This document shows, piece by piece, positions 1-12,227 of a stretch of 64,000 nt of DNA. The stretch comes from Utricularia gibba. Taxonomy: Eukaryota; Streptophyta; Magnoliopsida; Lamiales; Lentibulariaceae. Location of the stretch: positions 4,030,001 to 4,094,000 of the forward strand of contig CM007990.1 in assembly GCA_002189035.1 (NCBI GenBank), written 5' to 3'. Position 1 is the first letter of the stretch. Every line of letters begins with the position of its first letter. Position numbers and translations under genes: made by a program. Below the pieces are notes generated by a model, which was not told the DNA's origin, made no database searches, and saw nothing but the letters and a program-made list of their open reading frames with translations.

Positions 1-1644
1 GTTTCTGCTAGATTCAAAACCCGTTAGTAACAACGAATGAGCTAAATCAAGGGATTTAGCTCATTTGCATATAAATTTCATATATTCACTAAATTATAAG
101 AAAATATTTAAGACTAGAAAATAAACAACTAAAACTTAATTAAAAACTTATAATTTTTATATTATAAAAATAGAAAAATTTGTGTGTTATCAAGGCTACA
201 CGTGGTTGTTTTCCCAAGATACATCTTTCAAAGCGTCTGCAAGGATTTATGAGAGTTTTGCTTACTAGGTTACTAATTCCAACTACTGATAAATGCACAG
301 CTATCTTGTGCCACACATCATACATTTTAGTACTCTTTGTTATAGTATTTAGCACTTGTGCCTCATATCTCATCTCTATTTTATATAATACAGCAACCGG
401 GTGACTTTTGACTACTATCATGGAGCCTCGTATTAACTTTCAACCCTCTACACCAGGGCCATATCGATAACCTGGAATATCTAGCTCCCCTACTAGGGAT
501 ACATTCATTATCAAGAATGTTGTTACATATTGAAGACCCTTATATCTCAACTATACTGCAATTATACATATGGTCTGACATGAATTCACCATCTTTATAT
601 ACTTCAAGCTGGATATATGTTTATACAAAGTTGTTGCATGTCGTTTCCTCAATAAATTTTAAATATATAAAACGTAAAATACAAAAGAGCGTAGTACGAG
701 TATTAATCTCAGGGAGTTGAGTTTTGCAAAAAGTGTTTTATAGAAAACTTTCACAAATTGTCACGGATTTGTAAAAAAAGGTTTTTGAAGTACAAGAAAT
801 AAAAATACAACCTACGTAATGGACCTTGACTAAGGGTTACAATTTCTGGGAATAAGATTCCGCTTTCTTCTTTTGTCTATCCTCGCTTCGATTTTCATTG
901 ATTCCTTCCGAATAGCTGGTTATAGGAGTAAGGAATAGCCTACTCTCTGTTACACTCTCATTGACAAGGAGGCACGGGAATAGCCTCATGTGCTTTCCCC
1001 TTGGATGATTAAGAAGACAAGAGAATTGCCATCGATTGCCTTCAAAACCGAATTGTGCACATATGCCTAGCTGTTGCTAATGATCAATGGCTAGTACGAG
1101 GTTACTACTCGTCCACTGTCACAGTATCTCAGCCACAAACAATTTGCTATTTTCCTCGAACTAGTAGGGTTGAAGTTGGTGCTCTTCACCTTGATCTTCA
1201 TCAAGACCCGCGAAGAGTGCCTGCTGCTCATGGACTATGGCTAAGAGTCATTATAGAAAGACTGCAACAAGATGCGTGGAAGTATGAAAAATCCGAAATG
1301 AGTTCAACGAAGAACCAAGTTTAGTGCTCAAGACTTGTAAGGAAACTTCATCTACTCCTAGAAACTAAAGGGTTTTAGCCACAAAAGGGCCATGAAAATA
1401 GAAACAAAAATGAAAGTGAAGTGTTCTTCCTCCCTTGGGAGAGGAAGAACTCAAAAGTTCTAATTCTAGAAAGAAAATGTCAAAAGTCCGAAAATAAGTG
1501 ATCCAAATGGATTTTACATCACACCCCACATGCATTAACTCCTTCTGGTCCTCTTTCCATCATTCCCTCTGTCTTGCGTGCACCATCAGCTTTCCTTTGC
1601 ATGCAAGTTAGCGCTCAATCATTGCTACAGACTCTGACATGCTG
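1..1644. other. Spacer, no recognised gene
   Basis: Open frames here are short (the longest are about 90 codons, at 140-421 on the minus strand and 1055-1324 on the plus strand) and match no family I recognise. The stretch is AT-rich at its left end and more balanced around 900-1330. It could be decayed transposon sequence. I see no convincing tRNA, promoter or splice pattern. Confidence 0.5.
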
Positions 1645-2349
1645 TAAGAGCATCTCCATTGTTGGGCGCCCAAGTCCCATGTGGCGCACACCTCAGCTTT
1701 GTCTGTCATTATTATTGGTCCGGTCACCAATGTGATGACAATAATAAATGTCCAGAAAAAAGAAGTCCTCGGACCTTTTATTTCTGCGGACAAAAACTCA
1801 TGTTGCTCTAAACCTAATTCATTTTCTCTATCTTCCTTCCATCTTCCTTCCGCAGCTGCATCAAATTTCTTCTAAGGTAACAAATAGTTTTTAATTTCAT
1901 AAAATCTTGCCCATAAGTACTTTGAAGATGTGGGTATGGTTAATTTCTTTATTAATGCTTATTTTGGGATTATAAGTTATGTATTTGTTTTTTTAAAACC
2001 TTAAATCTAATAAAATTGATTATATTTGACTAATTTGTGTTTGTGAAGTAGTTCTATTACTATTTGAAAATCATTTATATTTTTTTACACTACTAGAATT
2101 ATTTGAACAACTAAACATGATGTAGAATTATTTTTTAGAAATCATACAATGCATTTTATTTAATTTTTTTCATTTATCATTATTTTCAAGTCAAAGCTCC
2201 TCCAATTTTATGAATGTTCGTTTATTGATCTGAATTTAATTACATGAAATTAAGTTGATTTATTTATGTGTCAGTTTGGGATATTTGATGGCATTGTTTA
2301 TGTATTTATATTGTTTATATATATTTTGCATTTTTTTCATGTAGGCACA

Positions 2350-3336
2350 ATGAGTTTGATGTCAAGATGGACTTAGGGTTAAACACTTCTGTTAATTCAA
2401 TTTCTGGCAATTCTCAAAAAGCAGAATCTCTTTGAAAAGCTATAGCTTCCTTCTATTGTGATGCAATAACGATCAACACCAACAATGCAAAGTTTCAAGA
2501 TTCTGAAGCATTAAGGAAGAAATGGGGAAAGTTAAATGCAGATGTGCAGCAGTTTTCCGACATATATGATAGTATTGAATGCAGGCATCCTAGCAGTCAC
2601 AATAACAATGATTTAATTGACATGGCTTTGAAGCAATACAAGGAGGTACTTCGCAAACCTTTCGTGTATTTGGAAGCTTGGAAGATAATGCGTGATCAAC
2701 CAAAGTGGAGAACGGTAAAGTTTTTTTCTTGTATTATATCTAACTATTAATTCTAGTAACCTATTGTTTGACACTCTATAAAGGATATAGACAATACAAG
2801 AAAGAAGAAAAAGAAAGTAAACACAACATCATATTCCTCATCAGAACAATCAGCTATGGCTCCAAACATGGAAGAAAGAGAGGATTCAGAGACTCCAACT
2901 CTAGAGCATCCCATTAGTCAAAAGAGTGCTAAAAAACGTCTACTTTGAGGTAGTTCTTCGGGAGGTATTTATGAAGAGAAAAGAGCTGCAGTGGAACTTT
3001 TGACTGACAAATTAGATGGATGTAGATTGGAGATGGCAAGATACAATGGCCTATTTCAACAACATATATCTGTTAACAATGCACAGGTTTTAGTCAACTC
3101 CGCACATGAGTTGAGACTACTGATCAATATGGATATGTCAAAGATGAATGACTTTCAGAAGAAGTTGTACACTGAGGCATGTAGTCATGCATTATCTGGT
3201 ATGACTGCTTCAGGTTCTATTCCTTATAAGCCTTCATCAAACACTGAGACTCGACCTGCAAATCTGCCTAGATCGACATCCTAGGACAACTTCCAGGAGC
3301 CACTTGTTGATTTTAGTGATGACTTAAATCTTTTGT
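2350..3336 (+). pseudogene. PIF/Harbinger ORF1, Myb/NAM-associated-like protein (broken)
   Basis: This is the accessory DNA-binding protein of a PIF/Harbinger element, which in this superfamily helps the transposase reach the nucleus and the transposon ends. The first part (about 2440-2715) reads through a trihelix-like block with W-G-K-L-N, an acidic H-N-N-N-D-L stretch, then K-P-F-x-Y-L-E-A-W-K-I-M and P-K-W-R-T. A GT-AG intron (about 2716-2783) follows, and a second exon carries a basic K-K-K-K-K tract and a helical C-terminal domain (E-K-R-A-A-V-E-L-L to about 3283). In-frame stops occur near 2375 and at about 2946, so it cannot make a complete product. Plant databases often label such proteins 'glutathione S-transferase T3-like', which is a misnomer. 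Confidence 0.7.
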
Positions 3337-3672
3337 GATTTCTCGGATTTTAATTATTGTTGTTTATAACTTTTATGACTTTAATAGTATTGTAGTGAGA
3401 TTTGGATTGTGAACTACTATTTTTAATCATTTACATGTTTTTTAGGAGTGATACAAATAAGATTACCATAGCATATAACCTAAAAGACTTCTACCTACCA
3501 TGTTTAACAAATCTATCAAAGTAACACACTAACTAAAATAATTCTACCTACCATACCTACCAAAGTAATGCACCAAACGAAAGTTCTCTACCTACCACAC
3601 CTACCAAATTAGTGCACCAACCGAAAGTCCTCTACCAACCACACCTACCACAATATTTTCAATCCATATTAA

Positions 3673-3675
<3 letters not shown>

Positions 3676-3712
<37 letters not shown>
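3676..3712. repeat. (TA)n microsatellite
   Basis: About 18 uninterrupted TA units lie between ORF1 and ORF2 of the Harbinger element. The tract is likely length-variable between individuals. Confidence 0.9.
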
Positions 3713-3714
<2 letters not shown>

Positions 3715-4963
3715 ATAGCACGAAAGTTCTTTCACAATGAATCCTCACAACTTTGATAATATTCCATTCCCAAATGTTCATTTCGATCCGAATGATATTC
3801 CATTCTTTATGCCTAGCCATAGTGATGTTATCATTGATGCTGTTGAAGCTGTTGTTGATTTATTGGAAGATGAACCAAATCTGTTGATGGACGTTGAAAT
3901 GGGATACTAAATGTCGTGGTCTACCACATTCAACGCATCAAAAGAAATTTATAAACCTAGCTATTCTATTACAAAAATCACGGGAATTAATGGAGTGTGG
4001 CAAGCAAGGGTCGAATCCATAGAGAATGGTTGTAATTTCCTGAAGATTAACACATTTACTGGAAACAGGGGGTTTTCTGAGGGTTTAGTTCTAATGCGAG
4101 TAAGATCTAAAATAACAGTGACTGAAATAAACGAGTTGCAGGGGTGAAAAGGTACTGAAATTAACTTGAAGGTGCAGAAAACATAAAATAAAAATAATTT
4201 GGCTGTGTTTTACACCAGGGTCTTGCTCTTATATCACTCAAGAAAGTCCTTAGGCTGAAACCCAGCTTGGAATACTTAAAACAGAGTAATAGTTTGCGGA
4301 AACAGAGCATGGTTTGCAGGAACAATAAAAGCGCGTTAAACTTAAAGGCAAACATGAAAGGCTTAGTCAAGAACATGATTAAACGCAGAAATAAGGTCTA
4401 CAGAGGATTTATCATTCACGACAAGGTGCAAGAACATAACAGAAAGCATGTAAACGTTGAAGGAAACAACAACTAGTTGTTAACGAAATAGAAGTGCAGA
4501 AAATAGAAAATGAAGTGTCTAGCGGTTGCTCTCGGTCGTAGATCTGCTGGAAATCAATTTTCTGGGCGGAAAGACGGTGTAAACACGCCGATTTGAAGGT
4601 CGCCGGAGACTTTCGTCGGAGAAACAACGTTCTCCTTGTTCCCGCTCGCTCCTGTTTGCTGTCTGTGCACTCTGCGTGCACAGTGTACTCTCTTCTTCTC
4701 TCCCTTCCTTTTTCCCTTTTGCTCTCAAAAGTAAGGGTAGTTTGGTCTTTTTCCTCTAGCTTCTAGAAGGGAGATCTCTGCTCCAAATCTTATCTTTTCA
4801 GAAGGTCGGCTACTTTCGGCGGAAAGTGACTTTTGTACAACTTTTCTATCTCCTTTGACTTGTCAACGCGGAAAGTGCGCTGCTACAATACTATCTCTTA
4901 CCCTGATAAGACTTAAAACACAGACTAGACGAAATATTAGAGTTTTCAGCCCAATTGTTGCCA

Positions 4964-5102
4964 ATTGATCCTGTTTTCACAATAAACACATTCTAACAGA
5001 CTAAATACGCAAAAGAAGACAATTTAGCACACTAATTAACATTTATCCCCACAAAACATACTTAAAAACATATATAAAAACACAACAAAAACGGTGTTAT
5101 CA
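4964..5102. repeat. 139-bp direct repeat, copy 1
   Basis: Nearly identical to 6123-6261, at an offset of 1159 bp. The few differences I see include t/g at 4969, c/t at about 5049 and c/t at 5101. Such high identity in otherwise degenerate surroundings points to LTR ends of one element or a recent duplication. Confidence 0.85.
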
Positions 5103-6122
5103 CACTATCCTACAACTACTCTAGATTTGTCCTCAAGTCTAAAACAGAAAATAAAACAAAAAATCTAAAATTGAGTCTGCTGAGGCAAAGAAAAGGTTTC
5201 GATTCTTGCTATCCATGCAAAGAGTGAAGAGAAGGGGTGGCAAGTGCGGGTAAGAGTAGTTTCACTCAAGCCCAGATAGTAGAGGTTACTCGCATGCTTC
5301 AAGTGTTCAAAAATGACATCCGCATAAGTACAAACTTGATCTTAACAGGCAATAGCATACTAACAGTGACATGTATGAGTCTTACCGTGCAAGACACATA
5401 CGATGTATAACAAAGATGGTGGCTGAAAATGAAAATGATGTACATGGAGGTACTAAACAAAAGCATAGAAACTTGAGAACTCTTCCACTACGACTTAGTC
5501 ATATTCCCCTCCCTTTGTTCATCCTTATTTCTCCCAAAGTGGTTGGCCAGACCACTGAATATGTTCAGGGAAAATGATGAGTTCATAGTATCTAAGCCTC
5601 AAGCTCTTATTTTCTACAAGATATATATTTTCTACAGCACGGCTTTTCTGGTGTGCCCGCCTTTTGTACCTCTCTGCCTCTTTTTTTTTTCTTTACATAT
5701 AGCTCGGCTTTTTTAGATTTGGGCTTGCCTTTTATCATTGAAAATTTTTTTATGTGCATCAGCCACGATCTATGTGTCTAACTCAGCACTCCTCAAACAT
5801 CCACATACTAGCAGGCCACGTACAAGCTATTCACAAGAAAGTCCTAGTGCAGATAGAGCAAAACACAGGTCGCATGCATGCACTTTTCTACAAAATCTGG
5901 CTACCCTCATATAAGTCTTACGCAAGTAAGAACAAAAAAAAAGACTGAGTCCTCACAGAAGCGAAGGGGTAGGTGATAACGCATATTTTTGAGTAGCTCA
6001 ATGCATAGAATTTACTCATTTTACGCTATGAAAATTAAGTTTTATTGCCTAGTTTCGTATTTTTGCGCATAAGCACCATAATTTTGTTATTTTAGTTTTA
6101 GTTGGGACTAAATCTGTGATTT

Positions 6123-6261
6123 ATTGAGCCTGTTTTCACAATAAACACATTCTAACAGACTAAATACGCAAAAGAAGACAATTTAGCACACTAATTAACA
6201 TTTATCCTCACAAAACATACTTAAAAACATATATAAAAACACAACAAAAACGGTGTTATTA
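6123..6261. repeat. 139-bp direct repeat, copy 2
   Basis: Partner of 4964-5102. It sits immediately upstream of the point where the Harbinger transposase frame resumes (about 6263), so its right edge marks the end of the nested insert. Confidence 0.85.
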
Positions 6262-7801
6262 TCCGTCTCGAAGGCAAACAGGAAAGCGTGCATATATTGA
6301 TCATGATCGTGAGATTGGCAACACTCGTTTGGTAGCAGATTTTTTCTCTATTAATGCTACATACACTGATCAAATGTTTCGTCGTCGTTTCAGAATGCGT
6401 CGTAGTTTGTTTGAGCGTATTATGTGCAGTGTTCGAGAAGTAGATCCATATTTACAAGAAAGCATTGATACAACAGGCAGTGTCTCATTAACCACAATGC
6501 AAAAGTGCACTGCTGCTATGCGAATGATGGTTTATGGATATGGTGCTGACGCTTGTGATGAATATCTTCGAATTGGTGAGTCTGCTACCCTCAAATGCTT
6601 AAGATCTTTTGTATCTACAATTCGTATTGTATTCGAGACAGAATATATGAGGCGTCCCAATTCAAGTGATATTCAAAAATTGCTTTTATGGGGAGAGGAA
6701 AGAGGATTCCCAGGCATGCTCGGAAGTATAGATTGCATGCATTGGGAGTGGAAGAATTGCCCAGTGGCTTGTAAAGGTCAATAGAGTCGTGGGCATGGTT
6801 CGTCTACTGTTATCCTAAAGGGTGTAGCCTCAAAGGATACTTGGATATGGCATTCTTTCTTTGGAACTCCTGGTTCTAATAATCATCTTAATGTGTTGTC
6901 TCATTCACCTTTATTCAATGATTTGCATCGAGGTATTGCCCCTCCGGTCGAATACTTTGTGAATGGGAAGAAATATGACATGGGATATTATTTAGCTGAT
7001 GGTATTTATCCTGAATGGCCTGTTTTCATGAAGATTATCACTCTTCCACAAAATCCGAAAACAAGGTAATTTGCTGCTACTCAAGAAAGTGCAAGGAAGG
7101 ATGTAGAAAGAGCATTTAGAGTGCTTCAAGCAAGATTTGGGATCATTTACTCACCAGCTCGAGTATGGGATCATCAAACGCTTATCGATATTATGTATGC
7201 GGCAATAATTTTACACAATATGATAGTGGAAGATGAAGGTGATGAGGATCAGCCAAGCCCTAAAGATTATGATCAAGTTAATATTGGACAACTGCTCAAT
7301 CTTATGGGACAAAATATTCAAGTTTTTGAAGATTATCTTGGTAGAGTTATAAAATCCAGAGAAAAAATGTTACACAGACAACTCAAGGCGGACTTGATCG
7401 ATCACATTTGGGCTAAGTTTGGTTAATTTAAAGTATCTCATATTAAGTTGTTTCTTCATATTAAGTTGTTTCTCATATTATGTTGTATAGTTATTGTATT
7501 TTTAAGTAATAAATAATGAATTTAAATAATATAAAAATGGATAAATGTTAAGTATTCAATAATCAAATGTGCGGACACCAATGTGAAAAAGGATGGAAAG
7601 ATGATGTGTAATATTTAATATTAAATTTTAATTAAAATAAATGTGATGTGGAAGATAGAGAATATGATATTTAAAAAAAATTAATTGCTTTAGGCGGACA
7701 GGGATGTGGATGCTTTAAGTAAAGGGTCTTGACTAGTGTTATTCTTCCACCCACAATTATTCCAAATCGCGTGCAAGACATGAAAAGTCAAAGTCTAACC
7801 T

Positions 7802-7888
7802 CCTGCAACAGACTGCCTCTTGACATGTTTCAATCAAAGTGTACCCCTGCAACAGATTGCCTCCTGACATGTTTCAATCAAAGTGCAC
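7802..7888. repeat. Two-copy tandem repeat, about 44-bp period
   Basis: Two adjacent copies begin CCTGCAACAGA and share TTTCAATCAAAGTG; they differ at about four positions. They lie about 85 bp beyond the right end of the Harbinger element. No function is apparent. Confidence 0.8.
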
Positions 7889-10828
7889 GAAAAAAGACAA
7901 AAAAAATATATACAAAATAAAAAAAGAGGAATTTTCTAATAAAATCAAATACTTAACAATAAGACACCTAATTTTAACGATTTAATACTAGATTAACACA
8001 TAATAATACCTAATAAACAACTAGAAAATGACACTTAACATATTCAACTTGTTCAATATGTTATCTGTTCGAAACATCTCTTCCAAAGTTTATCATAATA
8101 GCTATGCATCTTCAAATTCAATGATACTATGAGATAAACAATTGTTTATACACAGGTTCATAATAACCAACAATCTATACTACTTCTAGAAATGCAGGGA
8201 TTAGAGAAGCTTACGAACCTATGAGAAGCATATGCACTAGCCTATAGGAATATAGGGACCTGAAAACTTCTTTATATCAGTGACTAGATGTTCCTAATAC
8301 CTAAGAAGATTTTTTTTTCTTAAGAAGATTTATTGTGCTCAAGAAAGACTTGTGACCACAAATTGGCATTGCATTTCACTTGAGTGCCTTGAAGCATTAG
8401 TCACCTTTAATGCAAGGCCTGAATATTGTAAAATCATAGAAACAAAAGAAGAAAACAAATTGAAACAATAAGTCACAGCTTTTAGTTAGGTAAAACCTAC
8501 AATATAGGAAATCTCTTAAGTTTGGAATACCCTTACAAAAATCGTAACTCACACAATATACATCAAAGAATTACTCAACCAATTAATTTTCGCGAAGCGC
8601 ATGTGTAACTCTCTCTACATGCTCTCTATAGTCAATCTTCTGCTTTATGCTATAAACATCCCAAATTTTTAGTAATTGCTAGGCACCATCTAACTAAGAC
8701 AAAAAAATGTATGCAGTCCACATTTTTATATACACCCAAACTGATTAACTTTTTAGGAAATCCAAATGGGAAAACCTCTAACCAAAAAGACAATTTCTAA
8801 TAAATAGCAGCTCATAGAATCCAATCATCAGGAAAAAAGAAAAAATCCACAGTTCAAGCAACACTACAACATTTTCGCAGATACAATGTGAAATTGGAAG
8901 GAGCTCGGCTGAAAACAACTGTAATAATATACAAATAGATTATTTCCACTTCAATCTCATATGGACACCCAAATCTGATCACTGATTTCTGGATTGAGGA
9001 TAATCTAAGATATGAATATATTAAAATTACATTGGTAATACTAGATTTTCATTAATTACTAAATAATATTTAGAATCAAAATAGATAATCTAAGATATTT
9101 CAAAAATAAAATGTCAAAGTAGTTGATGATGAGAGGTTTATTGAATCGCCAAATATGGTTTGAATAACCATTCATATATATATATATGTATTTCATTTCG
9201 TTTATTTTGTATTCTACAAATCAATTACAAGAAGTCTTTTGATTTTTTACATAGAATATCTATGCAAATGTTTTCTTCTAAAAACTTTTTTTCTTCTAAC
9301 ATCTAAAATATACCAGCACAACGTCAAGGTGGCGATCTTCTGAATTTGCTTTGCTCATAATGTGTTGGTGTTCAATGCAAGATTTATTATTAACATCTTC
9401 AACCCCTAGCACAACTGAGGTACTTTCCCACTAAGATCATAACTTGGTCACTATCTTTTAACATATTCATATTAGAAAAGAGATACTCTAATGTTTCTAA
9501 GAAATTTTCTGCATAGATATCACAAGAATGTGAAAATGAAACTTTGTACCATCTTTTGAACTAAAATAAAAAAAAAGCGTGTTTGGTAGGATAACTTAAT
9601 TGATAACATTAATGAATTATTTCTATTACTCAATAAATATGCATCCTATAATTAAAGTTGAATATATGTTACTTTAAATAAATAAATATATATATATATA
9701 ATATTATGTGCTTAGATATGTATTTTTAAAATAAACTAATATCAAAAATAGATTATAGCCTTTATTCTTATTACTTATTGATTTTCAATGTGACATGTCA
9801 CTCAATTCACTGTTACTCGAATAAATCTACAAAGAAGTAGTGAACTAAAAAATGACGGGTATGATTTGCACACATTCTTCATTTTACAATCTCATTTTAT
9901 TAAGAATGAGAAAGATATTGTTTCTACATGTAATTCTTAAGAATAAGAATTTAAATTGTATAAGAATGAAAAATGAAAAATTATTTTGTTCTATTTTTTT
10001 TTTTACATTCTCATTGTGTAAAATGAGAATGCAATAGAAAAATGTATACAAAACAAGTACCGCATAAATCTGTTAATGTCGAAACAAAAATAAAAGAAAA
10101 AATTGAAAAAAAAAGTTAAATCATGATTCATTTGAAACATTCACCTGAAAAAAGTAATTTTTAAATAACTCATGCGCTTTATAATATACTCAAAAACACT
10201 CTATTCAGATAAATATTATCATCAACAAACACGTATTCAAATATGTAAATATGTCTATGAAATGCGTTACTCCTCTCTTTAATTTCTGCAACTTGGGCCT
10301 ATTGTTTAACCTTTCCAACTGAGCTTATCAAGGCCCAAAACCAGTGATACTGAATCGGGCTAAAAAGCCCAGTAACGACGTCCACTGGAATTGTGATTCT
10401 ACCCCTCCAACTCCATTCTTGAAGATTGGGTCAGAAAAACAAATAAAAATGAGTATTTTCAGAATCATGTATTTTTCATGTGTAATCTTTTAATCATGTT
10501 TTTCATAACTTTCTTCTATTATAATATATAATAAATACATATATCAAATACTATAATATTATTAATATATTTATAAAATTTATCTAGTACATATAATTTA
10601 AATTTAAATATATAATGTGTTTATCTAAATGCAAATAATGTGTACACCACAGGTCCACAATACCCTTACATTAATATTAGTAATAAAATCAATACAAAAT
10701 GCCAATAATTTTCAAAAGCCTCCACTAAATCATATTCTGAGTATCAAGCACAGGATTATTGAATATTCCGTTTAATGTAATCCGAATTCATGAGGTTCTG
10801 TGGATTCCAATTATGAGTTGGATGGATG
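7889..10828. other. AT-rich spacer, no recognised gene
   Basis: No frame here resembles a protein family; the longest is about 60 codons at 9852-10037 and is low-complexity. Small TA tracts occur around 9174-9188 and 9690-9702. Near 10280-10400 the sequence is less AT-rich and may start the upstream region of the S1-like gene at 10875. Confidence 0.55.
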
Positions 10829-10834
10829 TATAAG
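10829..10834 (+). promoter_or_regulatory. Possible TATA box of the first S1-like gene
   Basis: TATAAG lies 41 bp upstream of the ATG at 10875, allowing only a very short leader. An upstream ATG at 10859 opens a 28-codon frame that overlaps the main start in another frame. This is a weak call based on position only. Confidence 0.35.
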
Positions 10835-10874
10835 AAGAGGGCACCCGCACCGAGCAGGATGACTCCAGACGGCA

Positions 10875-11330
10875 ATGGGCAACAGCTCTCTAAGCAGCGT
10901 ACTGCTTCTGCTTCTTCTTCTTCTGATGAACTGCAGCCATCTTGAAGCAGAATGCGATTGGAGTGCTAGAATCACAATGTACGTCATTCGCGACGCTACT
11001 ACAGATCCCACTCTGATGAAGGTGCATTGCTTCTCCGGTAATGATGATCTTGGTCAAGCTACGCTCGTGAATCCCGGCGACAACATGAAGTGGAGTTTCT
11101 GCCTGAACTTCCTGCCCAGAGCGGATTACTTCTGTCACATATTGTGGGGACCCAAGGAAAAAGGGTTTACAGCATTTAAAGAGAAGTTGCTGGACAACAA
11201 TCCTCTTAACCTTTGGGTAGCCAGAGATGATGGGATATATTTAGCTCACAAGATTCCATATAATCCATATACGGATGCAAAGAAGATGTTTGATTGGGAC
11301 GAACGAGCCCCACTTGGGGTTGAAAACTAG
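10875..11330 (+). CDS. S1 self-incompatibility-like secreted protein (SPH family)
   Basis: This single-exon gene encodes 151 residues of the plant self-incompatibility protein S1 family, small secreted proteins first known as the poppy stigma determinant; most homologues have no known role. A leucine-rich signal peptide covers about residues 1-25. The family hallmarks are the V-H-C-F-S-x-N-D-D-L-G block (about 49-59), an F-C-L-N-F strand with Cys76, Y-F-C-H-I-L-W with Cys87, and the closing W-V-A-R-D-D-G-I-Y. Cysteines at about 27, 52, 76 and 87 remain. The cysteine usually found close before the final W-x-V motif is absent. An AATAAA hexamer lies at 11396-11401, about 65 bp past the stop. 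It faces the related gene at 12484-12900. The family call is firm; the function is unknown. Confidence 0.88.
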   Translation: MGNSSLSSVLLLLLLLLMNCSHLEAECDWSARITMYVIRDATTDPTLMKVHCFSGNDDLGQATLVNPGDNMKWSFCLNFLPRADYFCHILWGPKEKGFTAFKEKLLDNNPLNLWVARDDGIYLAHKIPYNPYTDAKKMFDWDERAPLGVEN

Positions 11331-11946
11331 TGGAGGAAGCATCGGATAATAAGGCTATTGGTGATTGTTATTGCATTATTTCTCAGTTTTTTTAAAATAA
11401 ATGGTATTAATAATTAATTACATCAAAAGAGTAATTTTTGCTTATATTCGATTCGCACTCCTGCAATTCAAACTTTCGAATAAGAGTTAATTCATATAGG
11501 TATTGAAAATGATTTTCGATAGAATCATTTTTATTAAATGTTTTAGGTCAACCGTCTTATATTATTTCATATATCTATAAGGTTTCACAGTGATTACATG
11601 CATGTTTATAAACAAAAACTTTGTATACAAATGAAATAAAACTTCAAATCAAATGTAAAAAAATATAATAAAAAAACAACACATTTTAATACAAGATCAA
11701 CTAGGGTTTCAAACCCTAAGATCAAGTACAGATTTGTATTCAGATTTCAGTTAAAAAAATATTTAAATGATTGCACCCACTAGGCTAACCCTATCCCAAT
11801 TTTTTAATATTTTTTAAAATTAATTCTTTATTTTAAAAAATAATAAAATAATTGTAGTATGCAAGGATGAAATGCTAAACTGAGATCGCATATAACCAAC
11901 TATGGCTAACCCTATCCTAATATATGTTGTATTGTGTATTAAAGAG

Positions 11947-12227
11947 GTCTTTTGATAATAGTATATTTTAGTATAGTATAATTGAGTATATATATATATT
12001 TAATTGTATATAACGTTTAATATCCAATAATAGAAATATGAATATGTAAATAATATAGATATAATTAGTCTCGTCTCCATTTGTGTATATCCCATATATA
12101 CTCAAAAAATGAGTATACTAATGTTATAACCATACAAGTTTAGTATATATATACTAATTAATCAAATAATGATATATATATACATATAAACTTGGATGTA
12201 TATGTTATATATTCAACTATCAAACAC
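11947..12227. repeat. MITE-like AT-rich repeat
   Basis: The left end GTCTTTTGATAATAG and the right end on the minus strand (GTGTTTGATAGTTG) form short imperfect terminal inverted repeats around about 280 bp of TA-rich DNA between the two S1-like genes. No target duplication was found, so the class is uncertain. Confidence 0.35.

Larger units (their letters stand above)
3908..6261 (-). mobile_element. Ty3-like LTR-retroelement remnant nested in the transposase gene
   Basis: The insert starts within a few bases of 3908 and ends at about 6261, interrupting a transposase frame that resumes cleanly. On the minus strand, 5102 back to 3912 begins TGATAACACC and ends ACGACA, the TG...CA form of an LTR about 1.19 kb long. 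The first 139 bp of that unit recur at 6123-6261, which would be a truncated opposite LTR. Just inside the full LTR the minus strand reads CTTGAGGACAAATC, resembling the 3' internal end of Ty3-type plant elements. No gag or pol frame survives between 5103 and 6122, so this is a non-coding or deleted derivative. A segment starting at 5974 (TGATAACGCATA) resembles, in the opposite orientation, the start of the solo LTR at 58144. I could not find a clean 5-bp target duplication. Confidence 0.55.
3737..7426 (+). pseudogene. PIF/Harbinger transposase (DDE_Tnp_4), split and with stops
   Basis: The enzyme would cut and paste the element by DDE chemistry. The N-terminus starts at an ATG at 3737 (M-N-P-H-N-F-D) and runs 57 codons to TAA at 3908, where foreign DNA begins. 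The frame resumes at about 6263 (R-R-Q-T-G-K-R-A-Y-I-D-H-D-R-E) and continues to 7426. The catalytic residues are all visible: first Asp in G-S-I-D-C-M-H-W (about 6731), second Asp in Y-Y-L-A-D-G-I-Y-P (about 6998), and Glu in K-D-V-E-R-A-F-R-V-L-Q (about 7108). Two in-frame stops break the distal part (TAG at 6782-6784 just after C-K-G-Q, TAA at 7067-7069), each apparently a single-codon change. No frameshift is needed between 6263 and 7426. The light damage suggests fairly recent loss of function. Confidence 0.88.
1648..7715 (+). mobile_element. PIF/Harbinger DNA transposon with nested insert
   Basis: The left end reads GAGCATCTCCATTG and the right end, read on the minus strand, AAGCATCCACATCC. 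These are imperfect terminal inverted repeats of the plant Harbinger type. Both ends abut a TAA trinucleotide (1645-1647 and 7716-7718), the 3-bp target duplication expected for this superfamily. Inside lie the two ORFs such elements carry, in the same direction: a Myb/NAM-like accessory protein (about 2.35-3.3 kb) and a DDE_Tnp_4 transposase (3.74-7.43 kb). The transposase gene is split by about 2.35 kb of retroelement-like DNA at about 3908-6261. Removing that insert leaves a roughly 3.7-kb element. Stops in both ORFs make it non-autonomous now. Confidence 0.8.

Noticed and set aside
4005-4030. tRNA-like GGTCGAATCC word
   Set aside because: No cloverleaf can be formed around it, and the surrounding sequence is the retroelement-like insert.
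5974-6122. Start of a complete plus-strand LTR
   Set aside because: Only about 100 bp resemble the solo LTR at 58144 and no matching end or second copy follows. I kept it as a fragment.
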